64,000 bases of DNA from DASQMT01 sp963835735 (lineage in GTDB: Bacteria > Actinomycetota > Thermoleophilia > Solirubrobacterales > Solirubrobacteraceae). Numbering within the stretch: position 1 is the stretch's first letter; the number at the start of each line of letters is the position of its first letter. Under the pieces are notes generated by a model. The model did not search any database and was not told the DNA's origin. It saw only the letters and a program-made list of their open reading frames with translations. The position numbers and the translations under genes are program-made. This document shows, one piece after another, positions 53,287 through 62,600 of this stretch. The stretch is from NCBI GenBank assembly GCA_963835735.1, contig CAWIGP010000003.1, forward strand, positions 186,001-250,000, read 5' to 3'.

Positions 53287-54094
53287 CTACCCGTAAAGCG
53301 CCGGGCGGCGGTCGGCGAGCGCGTCGTTGCGCGGGCCGAGCGCCTTGTCGCGGCTCGCCGCGAGGTCGACGTCGGCGGTCAGCAGCACCGGCTCGGGGCG
53401 CGCCGGCGGTCCCGCGAGCAACCAGCCGTCGGCGCCGGCGATCGCCGAGCCGGCGACCCAGCTCACGCCGCGCTCGTCCCCGCACCGGTCGCAGACCGCG
53501 ATCGCCATCCGGTTGGTCGCCGCGTAGACCATCGCCCGCATGACCTCGATCGGCCGCTCGCCGTCCGGGCGCGGCTCGCGCGGCCAGTTGGTCGGCACGC
53601 ACAGCAGCTCGGCGCCGGCGAGCGCCGCGAGCCGCACCCACTCCGGGAACTCGAGGTCGTAGCAGACCATCGCGCCGATCCGCCCGTGGTTCGTGTCGAC
53701 CACCGCCGGCGGCGCGTCGCCGGGAGTGAAGACCTCCGACTCGCGGTCCCACAGGTGGACCTTGCGGTAGACCGCGCGCAGCCCGCTCGCGTCGACGACC
53801 GCGGCGCTGTTGTGGAGGACCGGCCCGGCATCCTCGGCGAAGCCGCCGACCACCACCAGGTCGTGCGCAGCGGCGAGCTCCGCCCAGCCGGAGACGGTCG
53901 GGCCGTCGGCGCGGCTCGGCCAGCGCGCGCGCCTCGTCCGCGTCGCGGAACACGTAGCCGGAGACGGCGAGCTCGGGCAGCACGACGACCTTCGCGCCGG
54001 CGGCGGCCGCGGCCTCGATCGCGGCGCGCGCCCGGGCGCGGTTGCCCTCGAGGTCGCCGATGACCGGGGCGAGCTGGTGGACGGCCGTGCGCAC
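53287..54094 (-). CDS. Carbon-nitrogen hydrolase, nitrilase family (apparent frameshift)
   Basis: A nitrilase-superfamily hydrolase, about 269 residues when repaired. The first part has VHQLAPVIGDLEGNRARARAAIEAAAAAGAKVVVLPELAVSGYVF, including the catalytic Glu (LPEL). After DEARALAE the frame shifts near 53912-53920; the rest continues as SRADGPTVSGWAEL, YRKVHLWDRESEVFTPGD (catalytic Lys), RIGAMVCYDLEFPEWVRLAALAGAELLCVPTNWP (catalytic Cys) and ends at 53287. Two more bases at the GAG/CTC site restore it. It hydrolyses amides or nitriles; the substrate is unknown. The start is the GTG at 54094, six bases after a TACGCT box. Confidence 0.87.
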
Positions 54095-54100
54095 GCCGCC

Positions 54101-54106
54101 AGCGTA
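54101..54106 (-). promoter_or_regulatory. TAnnnT -10 box of the nitrilase-like gene
   Basis: TACGCT on the minus strand, 6 bases before the GTG at 54094; same hexamer as upstream of trpF. Confidence 0.45.
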
Positions 54107-54151
54107 GGAGGTCTTTCGTGTGTGGCGCGGCAGGACCGGCGTCGGGGTACG

Positions 54152-54186
54152 GCGGGCATTGAAGGGGAGCCCGGGTTGCGGGTGCG
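54152..54186. repeat. Remnant of the type D/C repeat mosaic
   Basis: GCGGGCATTGAAGGGGAGCC followed by a GGGTTGCGGGTGCG-type segment matches the junction of the D and C modules of the large mosaics (compare 6491-6524 and the reverse complement of 32800-32838). The palindromes themselves are not preserved here. Confidence 0.6.
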
Positions 54187-54207
54187 CTCACTCGGGGCGG
54201 CCTACGA

Positions 54208-54259
54208 CGCCGAACGTCGGTGAGCACCCCGTATAGGCCCGGCTCACCGACGTTCGGCG
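54208..54259. repeat. Perfect 18-base inverted repeat (hairpin) between divergent genes
   Basis: Arms CGCCGAACGTCGGTGAGC (54208-54225) and GCTCACCGACGTTCGGCG (54242-54259) are perfect reverse complements around a 16-base loop. It sits next to the mosaic remnant, between the nitrilase-like and P450 genes, 54 bases before the P450 -10 box. It could be another repeat unit or an operator. The rest of the 230-base gap shows nothing else. Confidence 0.75.
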
Positions 54260-54312
54260 GGCGCGCGCCTGCCCCAGCGCGACAAGCCGCGCATCGCCGC
54301 CCCGCCGCGGCG

Positions 54313-54318
54313 TAGTCT
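54313..54318 (+). promoter_or_regulatory. TAnnnT -10 box of the P450 gene
   Basis: TAGTCT ends 6 bases before the ATG at 54325. Confidence 0.5.
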
Positions 54319-54324
54319 CTGCCC

Positions 54325-55602
54325 ATGAACGCCCTCCCGCCCGGCCCACGCGCCCCGCGCACCATGCAGACGGCCGCGTGGATCACGCGGCCCGGGCCGT
54401 TCATGCTGCGTGCGCGGCGGCGCTTCGGCGACGTGTTCACGATCCGGCTCGGCGGCGAGCCGCCGTGGGTGATGCTCGCGCACCCCGACGCCGTGCGCGA
54501 GGTGTTCACCGGCGACCCGGCCGTGATGTACGCCGGCAAGGCGAACCTCGTGTTGCGGCCGCTCGTCGGGCACGCGTCGGTGCTGCTGCTCGACGGCGCG
54601 CAACATATGCGCCAGCGCAAGCTGATGCTGCCGCCGTTCCACGGCGCCCGCATGGCGGGCTACCAGGACCTGATGAAGCAGATCGCGCGCGAGCACATCG
54701 CGTCGTGGCCGCGCGGCGAGTCGCTCCCGCTCGCCCCGCAGATGCAGGCGATCACGCTCGACGTCGTGCTGCGCGTGATCTTCGGCATCGACGCCGACTC
54801 ATCGCGCCTGCACCAGCTGCGTGACCGGCTGCGTGCGCTGCTGGCGCGCGTGCTCGGCGGCAGCTCGCTGCTCGCGATGGCGACCGCGGGCCCGGAGCGG
54901 GTCGAGCGCAGCGGCGTCTACAAGCGCTGGCTGCGCCCCGTCGACGCGCTGCTGCAGGAGCAGATCGACGAACGCCGCGCGGCGCCCGGCGACGACGTGC
55001 TGTCGCTACTGCTCGCCGCGAGGCATGAGGACGGCTCGCCGATGAGCGACGGCGAGCTGCGCGACGAGCTGGTCACGCTGCTGGTCGCCGGCCACGAGAC
55101 GACCGCCACCGCGCTGAGCTGGACGATGGAGCGGCTGACGCGCACGCCGGGCGGATGGGATGCGCTGCGGGCCGGGGGAGACGAGTACGCCGAGGCGGCG
55201 AGCAAGGAGGCGCTGCGCCTGCGCCCGGTGCTGCCGGTCGTGCTGCGCAACCTGCAGCGGCCGGTGACGATCGCGGGCGTCGAGCTCCCGGCCGGCACGG
55301 TCGTCGCGCCGTCGATCTACCTCGTCCATCGCCGCCCGGAGATCTACCCCGACCCGGCCGCGTTCCGTCCGGAGCGCTTCCTCGGCCCCGACGCACAGGG
55401 CGGCACGTACACGTGGATCCCGTTCGGCGGCGGCGTGCGCCGCTGCCTCGGCGCGGCGTTCGCGCTGATGGAGCTCCGGGTCGTGCTGGCCGAGCTCGGC
55501 GCGGTCGTGAACGCCGTCCCCGCCCGCACGCCGTCCGAACAGACCGCACGGCGCGGGATCACGATGATCCCTGGGCGCGGCGCCGAGGTCGTCTTGAGCT
55601 AG
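54325..55602 (+). CDS. Cytochrome P450
   Basis: A 425-residue soluble heme monooxygenase. Helix I reads TLLVAGHETTATALSWTMERL, the ExxR motif is in SKEALRLRPVLP, the PERF-like segment is FRPERFLG, and the heme loop FGGGVRRCLGAAFALMEL holds the Cys ligand. It resembles bacterial CYP families that act on terpenoids, sterols or fatty acids; no substrate can be assigned, and no ferredoxin or reductase gene is adjacent. The start is the ATG at 54325 following a TAGTCT box. Its stop codon overlaps the polA promoter box. Confidence 0.92.
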   Translation: MNALPPGPRAPRTMQTAAWITRPGPFMLRARRRFGDVFTIRLGGEPPWVMLAHPDAVREVFTGDPAVMYAGKANLVLRPLVGHASVLLLDGAQHMRQRKLMLPPFHGARMAGYQDLMKQIAREHIASWPRGESLPLAPQMQAITLDVVLRVIFGIDADSSRLHQLRDRLRALLARVLGGSSLLAMATAGPERVERSGVYKRWLRPVDALLQEQIDERRAAPGDDVLSLLLAARHEDGSPMSDGELRDELVTLLVAGHETTATALSWTMERLTRTPGGWDALRAGGDEYAEAASKEALRLRPVLPVVLRNLQRPVTIAGVELPAGTVVAPSIYLVHRRPEIYPDPAAFRPERFLGPDAQGGTYTWIPFGGGVRRCLGAAFALMELRVVLAELGAVVNAVPARTPSEQTARRGITMIPGRGAEVVLS

Positions 55603-55605
55603 CGT
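55600..55605 (+). promoter_or_regulatory. TAnnnT -10 box of polA, overlapping the P450 stop
   Basis: TAGCGT begins with the TAG stop codon of the P450 gene and ends 9 bases before the polA ATG. Confidence 0.5.
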
Positions 55606-55614
55606 TGGCGGCCG

Positions 55615-58212
55615 ATGGCCGCCACCACGAACGGAGACAAGCCGCGCGAGCTGTTCCTGATCGACGGCAACTCGCTCGCCTACCGCGCGTTCTTCGCCCT
55701 GCCCGAGTCGATCGCCACCTCGGACGGGCGGCCCACGAACGCGATCTTCGGCTTCGCCTCGATGCTGGTGAAGATCCTCACCGACCACGGCGACGTGCCG
55801 ACGGTGGTCGTGTGGGACGCCGGGATGTCCGGCCGCAAGGAGATCTCCGAGGACTACAAGGCGCAGCGCTCGTCGCGCCCGGACCTGCTCCGCCAGCAGT
55901 GGCCCCATCTGCAGCCGCTCGTCGAGGCGTTCGGCTACCCGAACGTGTCGGTCGAGGGGTTCGAGGCGGACGACGTGATCGCCGCGCTGGTCGACCGCGC
56001 GCGCGAGCAGGAGATCCCGGTGATGGTCGTGACCGGCGACCGCGACGCCTACCAGCTCGTCGCCCCCGGCGTGCGGATCATGACGACCTCGCGCGGCATC
56101 ACCGACACGAAGGTCTACGACCGCGAGGGCGTGATCGAGCGCTACGGGATCCCGCCCGAGCTGGTCCCGGACTTCATCGGCCTGAAGGGCGACACGTCCG
56201 ACAACATCCCCGGCGTCCCGGGCATCGGTGACAAGACGGCGGCCGAGCTCCTGCAGCGCTTCGGGTCGCTCGAGGAGGTGCTCGCCAACGTCGACCAGAT
56301 CTCCGGGGCCAAGCGCAAGCAGAACCTGACCGAGCACGCCGACGATGCGCGCGTCTCCAAGCAGCTCGCGACGATGGTCCACAACGTGCCGGTCGAGCTC
56401 GACCTGCGCGCAGAGCTGACCCGGGAGCCCGACCGCTCGAAGCTGCGCGCGATGTTCCGCGAGTTCGAGCTGCGCGACCCGCTGCGGCGGCTCGAGGAGG
56501 CGCTCGACGCCGCCGAGGCGGCGGCGATCCCGCGCCCGGAGGCCGAGACCGCACGCAGCGTGGCCGTCCGCAGGGGCGGCGCCGCCGACCTACCCAGGCT
56601 GACCGGGGCCGAGCTGGCGCTCGCCGCCACCGCGCCCGACGTGCCCGAGGGCGAGCTGCTGCCGCGCGAGTCCGCATGGCGCTTCGGCGCGTACGCGGGC
56701 GGCCCCTACGCGCTCGCCGGCGAGGTCTCCGATCCCGCCGACCTCGTCGCCGCCGCCGGCGACCGGCCGGTGATCGGACACGACGCAAAATCGCTGGGCG
56801 AGGTGCCCCAGAACCTCGTCTTCGACACCGAGATCGCCGCCTACCTGCTCGACCCGGCCCGCCGCGGCTATCCGCTCGCGGAGCTGGTCGAGGAGCGGGG
56901 GATGGCGGTGCTGACCGACGATCTGCAGGCCACCGAAGCCGTCCTGATCCACGAGCTCGCCGGCCGCCAGCGCGAGCAGCTGCGCGATCGCGGGCTGGAG
57001 GACCTCCTGCACGACATCGAGCTGCCGCTCGTGCACGTGCTGCGCGAGACCGAGAAAGCCGGCATGAAGCTCGACACGAGGCGGCTGGAGGAGGCCGGCC
57101 TCACGATGCGCGCCGACGCCGCCCAGCTCGAGCGCGAGATCTGGGAGCTGGCCGGCGAGGAGTTCATGATCGGCTCGCCGCAGCAGCTCGCCGAGGTGCT
57201 GTTCGACAAGCTCGGCCTGTCGCGCAAGCGCCGCGGCAAGACCGGCTTCTCGACCGACGCGCGCGTGCTGCAGGCGATCCGCGACGAGCATCCGATCGTG
57301 CCGAAGATCGAGCGCTGGCGCGAGCTCACCAAGCTCGTGCAGACCTACCTCGAGCAGCTGCCCGCCGCGATCGGGCCGGACGGCCGGATGCACACGACGC
57401 TGCTGCAGACCAACGCGGCGACCGGCCGGCTCGCGTCGATCAACCCGAACCTGCAGAACATCCCGATCCGGTCGGAGATCGGGCGCGAGATCCGCGCCTG
57501 CTTCATCGCCGAGCCCGGCAACGTGCTGATCTCGATCGACTACTCGCAGGTCGAGCTGCGCGTGCTCGCGCACATCGCCGGCGAGGACGTGCTGAAGGAC
57601 ATCTTCCTGCGCGGCGAGGACGTGCACACCGAGACCGCCGCGGCCGTGTTCGACACGCCGCCCGACCAGCTCACGGTCGCGATGCGCTCGAAGGCGAAGA
57701 TGGTCAACTACGGGATCGTCTACGGCCTCTCCGCGTACGGCCTCGCCGATCGGCTGCAGATCGAGCAGGAGGAGGCGCAGGAGTTCATCGACCGCTACCT
57801 CGCACGCTTCCCGAAGGTCGCGCAGTTCATGGCCGACGCCGTGACCCAGGCGCAGGAGCATGGCTACGTGTCGACGCTGTTCGGCCGCCGCCGTCAGGTC
57901 CCGGAGATCCGCGCGCGCAACTGGCAGACGCGCAAGCTCGGCGAGCGCCTGGCGGTCAACTCGATCATCCAGGGGACCGCCGCAGACATCATCAAGGTCG
58001 CGATGGTGCGCTGCCACCAGAAGCTGGCCGAGGCGGGCCTGGCGACGCGGATGATCATGCAGATCCACGACGAGCTGCTGTTCGAGGGCCCCGAGGCGGA
58101 GTCCGAGCAGGCGGCGGAGATCGCGTCGGCCGAGATGGTCGGCGCCGCCGACCTCGACCCGCCGCTGGTGGTGGAGCCGGGCATCGGCCCCAACTGGCTG
58201 GCGGCGAAGTGA
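55615..58212 (+). CDS. polA: DNA polymerase I
   Basis: An 865-residue repair and replication polymerase. The 5'-3' exonuclease domain (about 1-290) has LFLIDGNSLAYRAFFALP, FEADDVIAAL, VTGDRDAYQLV and the helix-hairpin-helix LKGDTSDNIPGVPGIGDKTAAELL. The middle 3'-5' exonuclease-like domain (about 300-480) keeps a fold resemblance, but its usual acidic triad is not evident by eye. The family A polymerase domain (about 490-865) has motif A LISIDYSQVELRVLAHI, motif B RSKAKMVNYGIVYGLSAYGLA and motif C MQIHDELLFE. The start is the ATG at 55615. Confidence 0.97.
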   Translation: MAATTNGDKPRELFLIDGNSLAYRAFFALPESIATSDGRPTNAIFGFASMLVKILTDHGDVPTVVVWDAGMSGRKEISEDYKAQRSSRPDLLRQQWPHLQPLVEAFGYPNVSVEGFEADDVIAALVDRAREQEIPVMVVTGDRDAYQLVAPGVRIMTTSRGITDTKVYDREGVIERYGIPPELVPDFIGLKGDTSDNIPGVPGIGDKTAAELLQRFGSLEEVLANVDQISGAKRKQNLTEHADDARVSKQLATMVHNVPVELDLRAELTREPDRSKLRAMFREFELRDPLRRLEEALDAAEAAAIPRPEAETARSVAVRRGGAADLPRLTGAELALAATAPDVPEGELLPRESAWRFGAYAGGPYALAGEVSDPADLVAAAGDRPVIGHDAKSLGEVPQNLVFDTEIAAYLLDPARRGYPLAELVEERGMAVLTDDLQATEAVLIHELAGRQREQLRDRGLEDLLHDIELPLVHVLRETEKAGMKLDTRRLEEAGLTMRADAAQLEREIWELAGEEFMIGSPQQLAEVLFDKLGLSRKRRGKTGFSTDARVLQAIRDEHPIVPKIERWRELTKLVQTYLEQLPAAIGPDGRMHTTLLQTNAATGRLASINPNLQNIPIRSEIGREIRACFIAEPGNVLISIDYSQVELRVLAHIAGEDVLKDIFLRGEDVHTETAAAVFDTPPDQLTVAMRSKAKMVNYGIVYGLSAYGLADRLQIEQEEAQEFIDRYLARFPKVAQFMADAVTQAQEHGYVSTLFGRRRQVPEIRARNWQTRKLGERLAVNSIIQGTAADIIKVAMVRCHQKLAEAGLATRMIMQIHDELLFEGPEAESEQAAEIASAEMVGAADLDPPLVVEPGIGPNWLAAK

Positions 58213-58219
58213 CACGCTG

Positions 58220-58663
58220 ATGGATCGGGGCGTCGCGCTCCCGCTCGCCATCGTCATCGGCGGCACGCTCGCGCTGCAGGCGCCGCTGAACTCGATGCTC
58301 GGGCGCTCAGTCGGCGGGCTCACGGCGACCGTCGTGGCGTTCACCGTCGGGCTGGTCGCGCTGCTGGCGGTCTCGGTCGTCGCGGGCGGCCTGAGCGGCG
58401 TCATGGATGCGGGCGACGCGCCCTGGTGGGCGATCGTCGGCGGCGGCCTGATCAGCGCTCTCTACGTCTCCTCGATCGTCTGGACGGTGCGCGCGCTCGG
58501 CGCGGGCGGGCTGACGGCGGCGACGATCGCCGGGCAGTTCGCGGTCGCGCTGGTCGTCGACCACAACGGCTGGCTCGGCGTCGAGCGCCAGCCGATCACC
58601 GCCGCCAAGCTGGCCGGGCTGGCGCTGGTCGCGGGCGGCACCTGGCTGATCGTGAGCGACTAA
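58220..58663 (+). CDS. DMT-type / YdcZ (DUF606) family membrane protein
   Basis: A 147-residue protein of about five hydrophobic segments with little loop sequence. PLAIVIGGTLALQAPLNSMLGRSVGGLTATVVAFTVGLVALL and the repeated second half GAGGLTAATIAGQFAVALVVDHNGWLG match the DUF606 half of drug/metabolite transporters. It probably works as a dimer; the substrate is unknown. It begins 7 bases after polA and may be co-transcribed with it. Confidence 0.8.
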   Translation: MDRGVALPLAIVIGGTLALQAPLNSMLGRSVGGLTATVVAFTVGLVALLAVSVVAGGLSGVMDAGDAPWWAIVGGGLISALYVSSIVWTVRALGAGGLTAATIAGQFAVALVVDHNGWLGVERQPITAAKLAGLALVAGGTWLIVSD

Positions 58664-58713
58664 CGCCGTCCGCGATGCGAAAGCTGCATGTTGAATGGCG
58701 GAATTCTGGTCGC

Positions 58714-58719
58714 TAGCGT
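58714..58719 (+). promoter_or_regulatory. TAnnnT -10 box of the IclR gene
   Basis: TAGCGT ends 7 bases before the GTG at 58727. This decided the start over an ATG further upstream. Confidence 0.5.
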
Positions 58720-58726
58720 CGGGGTG

Positions 58727-59512
58727 GTGACCGCTCCTCGCCGCGACAGCGTCCAGTCGCTCGACCGCGCGTTCGACCTGCTCGAAGCGCTCGCGGGCGG
58801 CGGCGAGCTCGGCGTGACGGAGCTCGCCAACCGCACCGGGCTCGTCCCCAGCACGGTCCACCGCCTGCTCGCCACGCTCGCCAAGCGCGGCTACGCCGCC
58901 CAGAGCGCCGAGTCCGGCCGCTACCGGCTGGGCTACAAGGTGGCCGAGATCGCCGCCGGACTCGAGCAGGGGCGCGAGCACCTGCGCGCGCTCGCGCACC
59001 CGCACCTCGAGCGCATCTCGCACGAGACGGGCGAGACGGTCAACCTCGTCGTGCTCGACGGCGACCGCGTCGTCTATGTCGACCAGGTCGAGGGCACGCG
59101 GCGCGTGCGCATGTTCACGGCGGTCGGCACCGCGGCGCTCGCCCACACGACCGGCTCGGGCAAGGCGATCATGGCCTACGGGCCGCCGGAGATGCTCACG
59201 AAGCTCTACGGCGGACGCGAACCGCTCGAGCGTCTGACGCCGGGCACTCTCGTGACGATCGCGGAGCTGGAGGCCGACTTCGTCCGCATCCGCGCCCGCG
59301 GCTACGCGCTAGACGAGGAAGAGCACGAGGTCGGGGTCGGCTGTATCGCGACCCCGGTGCTCGACCACACCGGCCGGCCGGTCGCGGCGATCAGCGTGTC
59401 GGGGCCGTCGACGCGTGTGATGCGCGGTGATCCGAGCGAGCTCGGCGGGCTGCTCGGCCGGCACGCCGCCGAGGTCTCGGCGGCGCTCGGTCACCGCGCC
59501 GCTGCGGCCTAG
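58727..59512 (+). CDS. IclR family transcriptional regulator
   Basis: A 261-residue regulator. The N-terminal winged helix spans about 8-70 (SVQSLDRAFDLLEALAGGGELGVTELANRTGLVPSTVHRLLATLAKRGY), and the IclR effector domain about 80-250 (ETGETVNLVVLDGDRVVYVDQVEGTRRVRMFTAVGT, HTTGSGKAIMAY, RGYALDEEEHEVGVGCIATPVLD). The start is the GTG at 58727 next to the -10 box. It lies directly upstream of the large secreted sugar-dehydrogenase gene in the same direction and is a likely regulator of it. Confidence 0.92.
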   Translation: MTAPRRDSVQSLDRAFDLLEALAGGGELGVTELANRTGLVPSTVHRLLATLAKRGYAAQSAESGRYRLGYKVAEIAAGLEQGREHLRALAHPHLERISHETGETVNLVVLDGDRVVYVDQVEGTRRVRMFTAVGTAALAHTTGSGKAIMAYGPPEMLTKLYGGREPLERLTPGTLVTIAELEADFVRIRARGYALDEEEHEVGVGCIATPVLDHTGRPVAAISVSGPSTRVMRGDPSELGGLLGRHAAEVSAALGHRAAAA

Positions 59513-59613
59513 CACCTAGCTCCCGCGCAGCAGGCGCCGTGCCGCGCAGGTGCACGGTCGGCCATTGACGCGGCGCGGGTCGTGTGGCAGCATCGCCGCC
59601 GGCGCGGAATGAG

Positions 59614-59632
59614 GGTTCCGCAGAGCGGAACC
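59614..59632 (+). promoter_or_regulatory. Hairpin in the leader of the ThuA/sugar dehydrogenase gene
   Basis: A 7-base perfect stem (GGTTCCG and CGGAACC) with a CAGAG loop ends directly before the GAGGGAGG ribosome binding site (59633-59640). It could expose or mask that site, or serve as an operator. This is one of few genes here with a clear leader and ribosome site. Confidence 0.45.
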
Positions 59633-59647
59633 GAGGGAGGCGGAGCG

Positions 59648-62600
59648 ATGAGGTCGTGGTCCTTGCTGTGCGCGGCGCTGTTCGGCTTGCTGCTGCTCGC
59701 GCCCCCGAAAGCGATCGCGCAGGAGCCGGCGCGCTTCGATGCGTTGGTGTTCTCCAAGACCACCGGGTTCCGCCACGAGTCGGCGATCGCGGCCGGAAGG
59801 GCCGCGCTGCAGGAGATGGGCGCGGCCGAGAACTTCGCCGTCACGCTGTCCGAGGACGCCTCGCTGTTCACCGACACCGGGCTGCGCGACTTCGAAGTCG
59901 TCGTCTTCCTCGACACCGACGGCGAGGGGATCCTCAACGCCGCCCAGCGGACCGCGTTCGAGCGCTGGACGTCGCGCGGCGGCGGCATCGTCGCGATCCA
60001 CGCCGACGCGAATGCCGACCGCAACTGGGCCTGGAAGGTCGACATGATGGGCGGCGCGCTGTTCGCCAACCATCCCTCGGGCGCGCTCCAGTTCCAGAAC
60101 GCGACGGTCCGGATCGAGGACCCGGATCACCCCTCTATGCAGGGAATTCCCGCCGAATGGGTGCGCAACGACGAGTGGTACAACTTCACCGCCGAGCCGC
60201 GCGGCAACGTGCACGTCCTGGCCACGCTCGACGAGAGCACCTACGAGGAGCAGGACGGCAGCGCCGAGGCCGACGACCACCCGATCATCTGGTGCTCGAA
60301 CTACGACGGCGGGCGCCACTTCTACACCGCGCTCGGCCACGAGGGCGCGCACTGGCAGGAGCCGCTCTACCGCTCCCACATTCTCGGCGCGATCGAGTGG
60401 GCCTCCGGCGAGGCGGCCGGGGATTGCGGCGCGCCGCGCGAGGGGCTGCCGACCGACGCCTCGTTCGACAAAGTCACGCTCGACGACACGACCGAGAACC
60501 CGATGGAGATCGCGGTCGCGCCCGACGGCAGCGTCTACTACGTCGAGCTGGCGGGCAAGGTGAAGCGTTACGACGGCGAGAGCGGCGCGATCAGCACGGC
60601 CGCGACGATCCCGGTCCACCGCGGCAACGAGAACGGCCTGCTCGGGATCACACTCGATCCGGACTTCGAGACCAACCGCTGGCTCTACCTCTTCTACAGC
60701 GCACCGAGCCCCGAGGAGCAGCACGTCTCGCGCTTCACGGTCGCACCGGACGGCACGCTGGACATGAGCTCGGAGCGGATCCTGCTCCGGTTCCCGCATC
60801 AGCGGATCATCTGCTGTCACTCGGCCGGCTCGATGACGTTCGGGCCCGACGGCAACCTCTACATCTCCACCGGCGACGACACGCAGCACGCGGAGTCGCA
60901 GGGCTATAACCCGATAGACGACCGCCTGGCCAACGAGCCCGGCGACAACCCGGACGCAGACCACGCCCGCGACGCGCGGCGGTCGGCGGGCAACACGAAC
61001 GACCTGCGCGGCAAGATCCTGCGCATCACGCCGCAGGACGACGGCACCTACACGATCCCGGCGGGCAACCTCTTCGGGCTCGGCGGCAAGTATCCGGGAG
61101 TGGAGGGCCAGACGCGGCCGGAGATCTACACGATGGGCCACCGCAACCCGTTCCGCATCTCCGTCGACCAGGAGACCGGCTGGCTCTACAACGGCGAGGT
61201 GGGGCCTGACGCGGGCGGTGAGAACGCCAACCGCGGCCCGCGCGGCTACGACGAGCTCAACCAGATCCGCGAGGCCGGCAACATGGGCTGGCCGTACTGC
61301 ATCGCCGACAACAAGCCGTACACGAACTGGGACTTCGGGACGCAGACGCACAGCGGCCTCTTCGACTGCGACGGCGGCGGTGGGGTGGACGACGGCCCGC
61401 TGAACGACTCCGCATGGAACACGGGCAAGGCGAACACGCCGCCGACGACCGGCGCGATGCTGTGGTGGCCGTACCAGCCGCACACCAACGCCCCCAACTT
61501 CCCGTGGGCGACGCCGCCGCTCGCGATCCCGGGGGGTCCGGGCCGCACCGCGATCGCAGGCCCGACGTACCACTTCGATCCCGAGAACCCGGCCGAGAGC
61601 AAGTTCCCGGTGTGGTTCGACGACAAGGTGTTCTTCGCCGACTGGTCGCGTGACTGGATCGCGACGCTGGAGCTCGACGAGGCGGGCAACCCGGCCGAGA
61701 TCCAGGAGTTCATGCCGAACGCCGACTTCCGCCACCCGCAGGACATCGAGATGGGCGCCGACGGCTCGCTCTACGTGCTCGAGTGGGGCCGCGACTTCAA
61801 CTACGCCGGCTCGGGCATCAACCCCGACTCGGGCCTCTACCGGATCGACTACGCGCAGGGCACCCGCACGCCGGTGGCCAGGGCGTCAGCCGACAAGGAC
61901 TCGGGCCCGGCGCCGCTGACCGTGGCGTTCTCGAGCGACGGCTCCGAGGACGCCGACGGCGACGAGCTGACGTTCGCGTGGGACTTCGGCGACGGCGCCA
62001 CGTCGACCGAGGCCAACCCGACGCACACGTTCACCGAGGCCGGGACCTACAACGTGCGCCTGACCGCCACGGACTCCACGGGCAAGTCGGCCTCCTCGAC
62101 GGTGGCCATCACCGCCGGTAACACGCGCCCGCAGGTCGACCTGACGACGCCGGTCCAGGGCGGCGTGTTCGGCTGGGGCGACGAGATCCCCTACACGGTG
62201 ACCGTGACCGACCCGGAGGACGCGACGATCGACTGCGAGGAAGTGAGCGTCAACGTCGGCATCTTCCATGACGAGGGCGGCAACGCCCACGTGCATCCCG
62301 GCGTCTCCCAGACGGGCTGCTCCGGCGTGGTCCAGGCGCCCGACGAGTCGGGGCATGAGAAGAGCGCGAACATCGCGCTCGTCCTGGGAGCCACCTATAC
62401 GGACGGCGGCGGCGCGCCGGGATCGGCGCCGCTCGAGGGCGCGTCGACGCGGCGGCTGACGCCCAAGACGATCCAGGCGGAGCACTACACCGACCACACC
62501 GGCACGCAGACGAACACCGTGGGCAACGCGGAGGGCGGCCGGACCGTGGGCTACGCGGATCAGGACGAGTGGATCTACTTCGAGCCGGTGTCCCTGGCGG

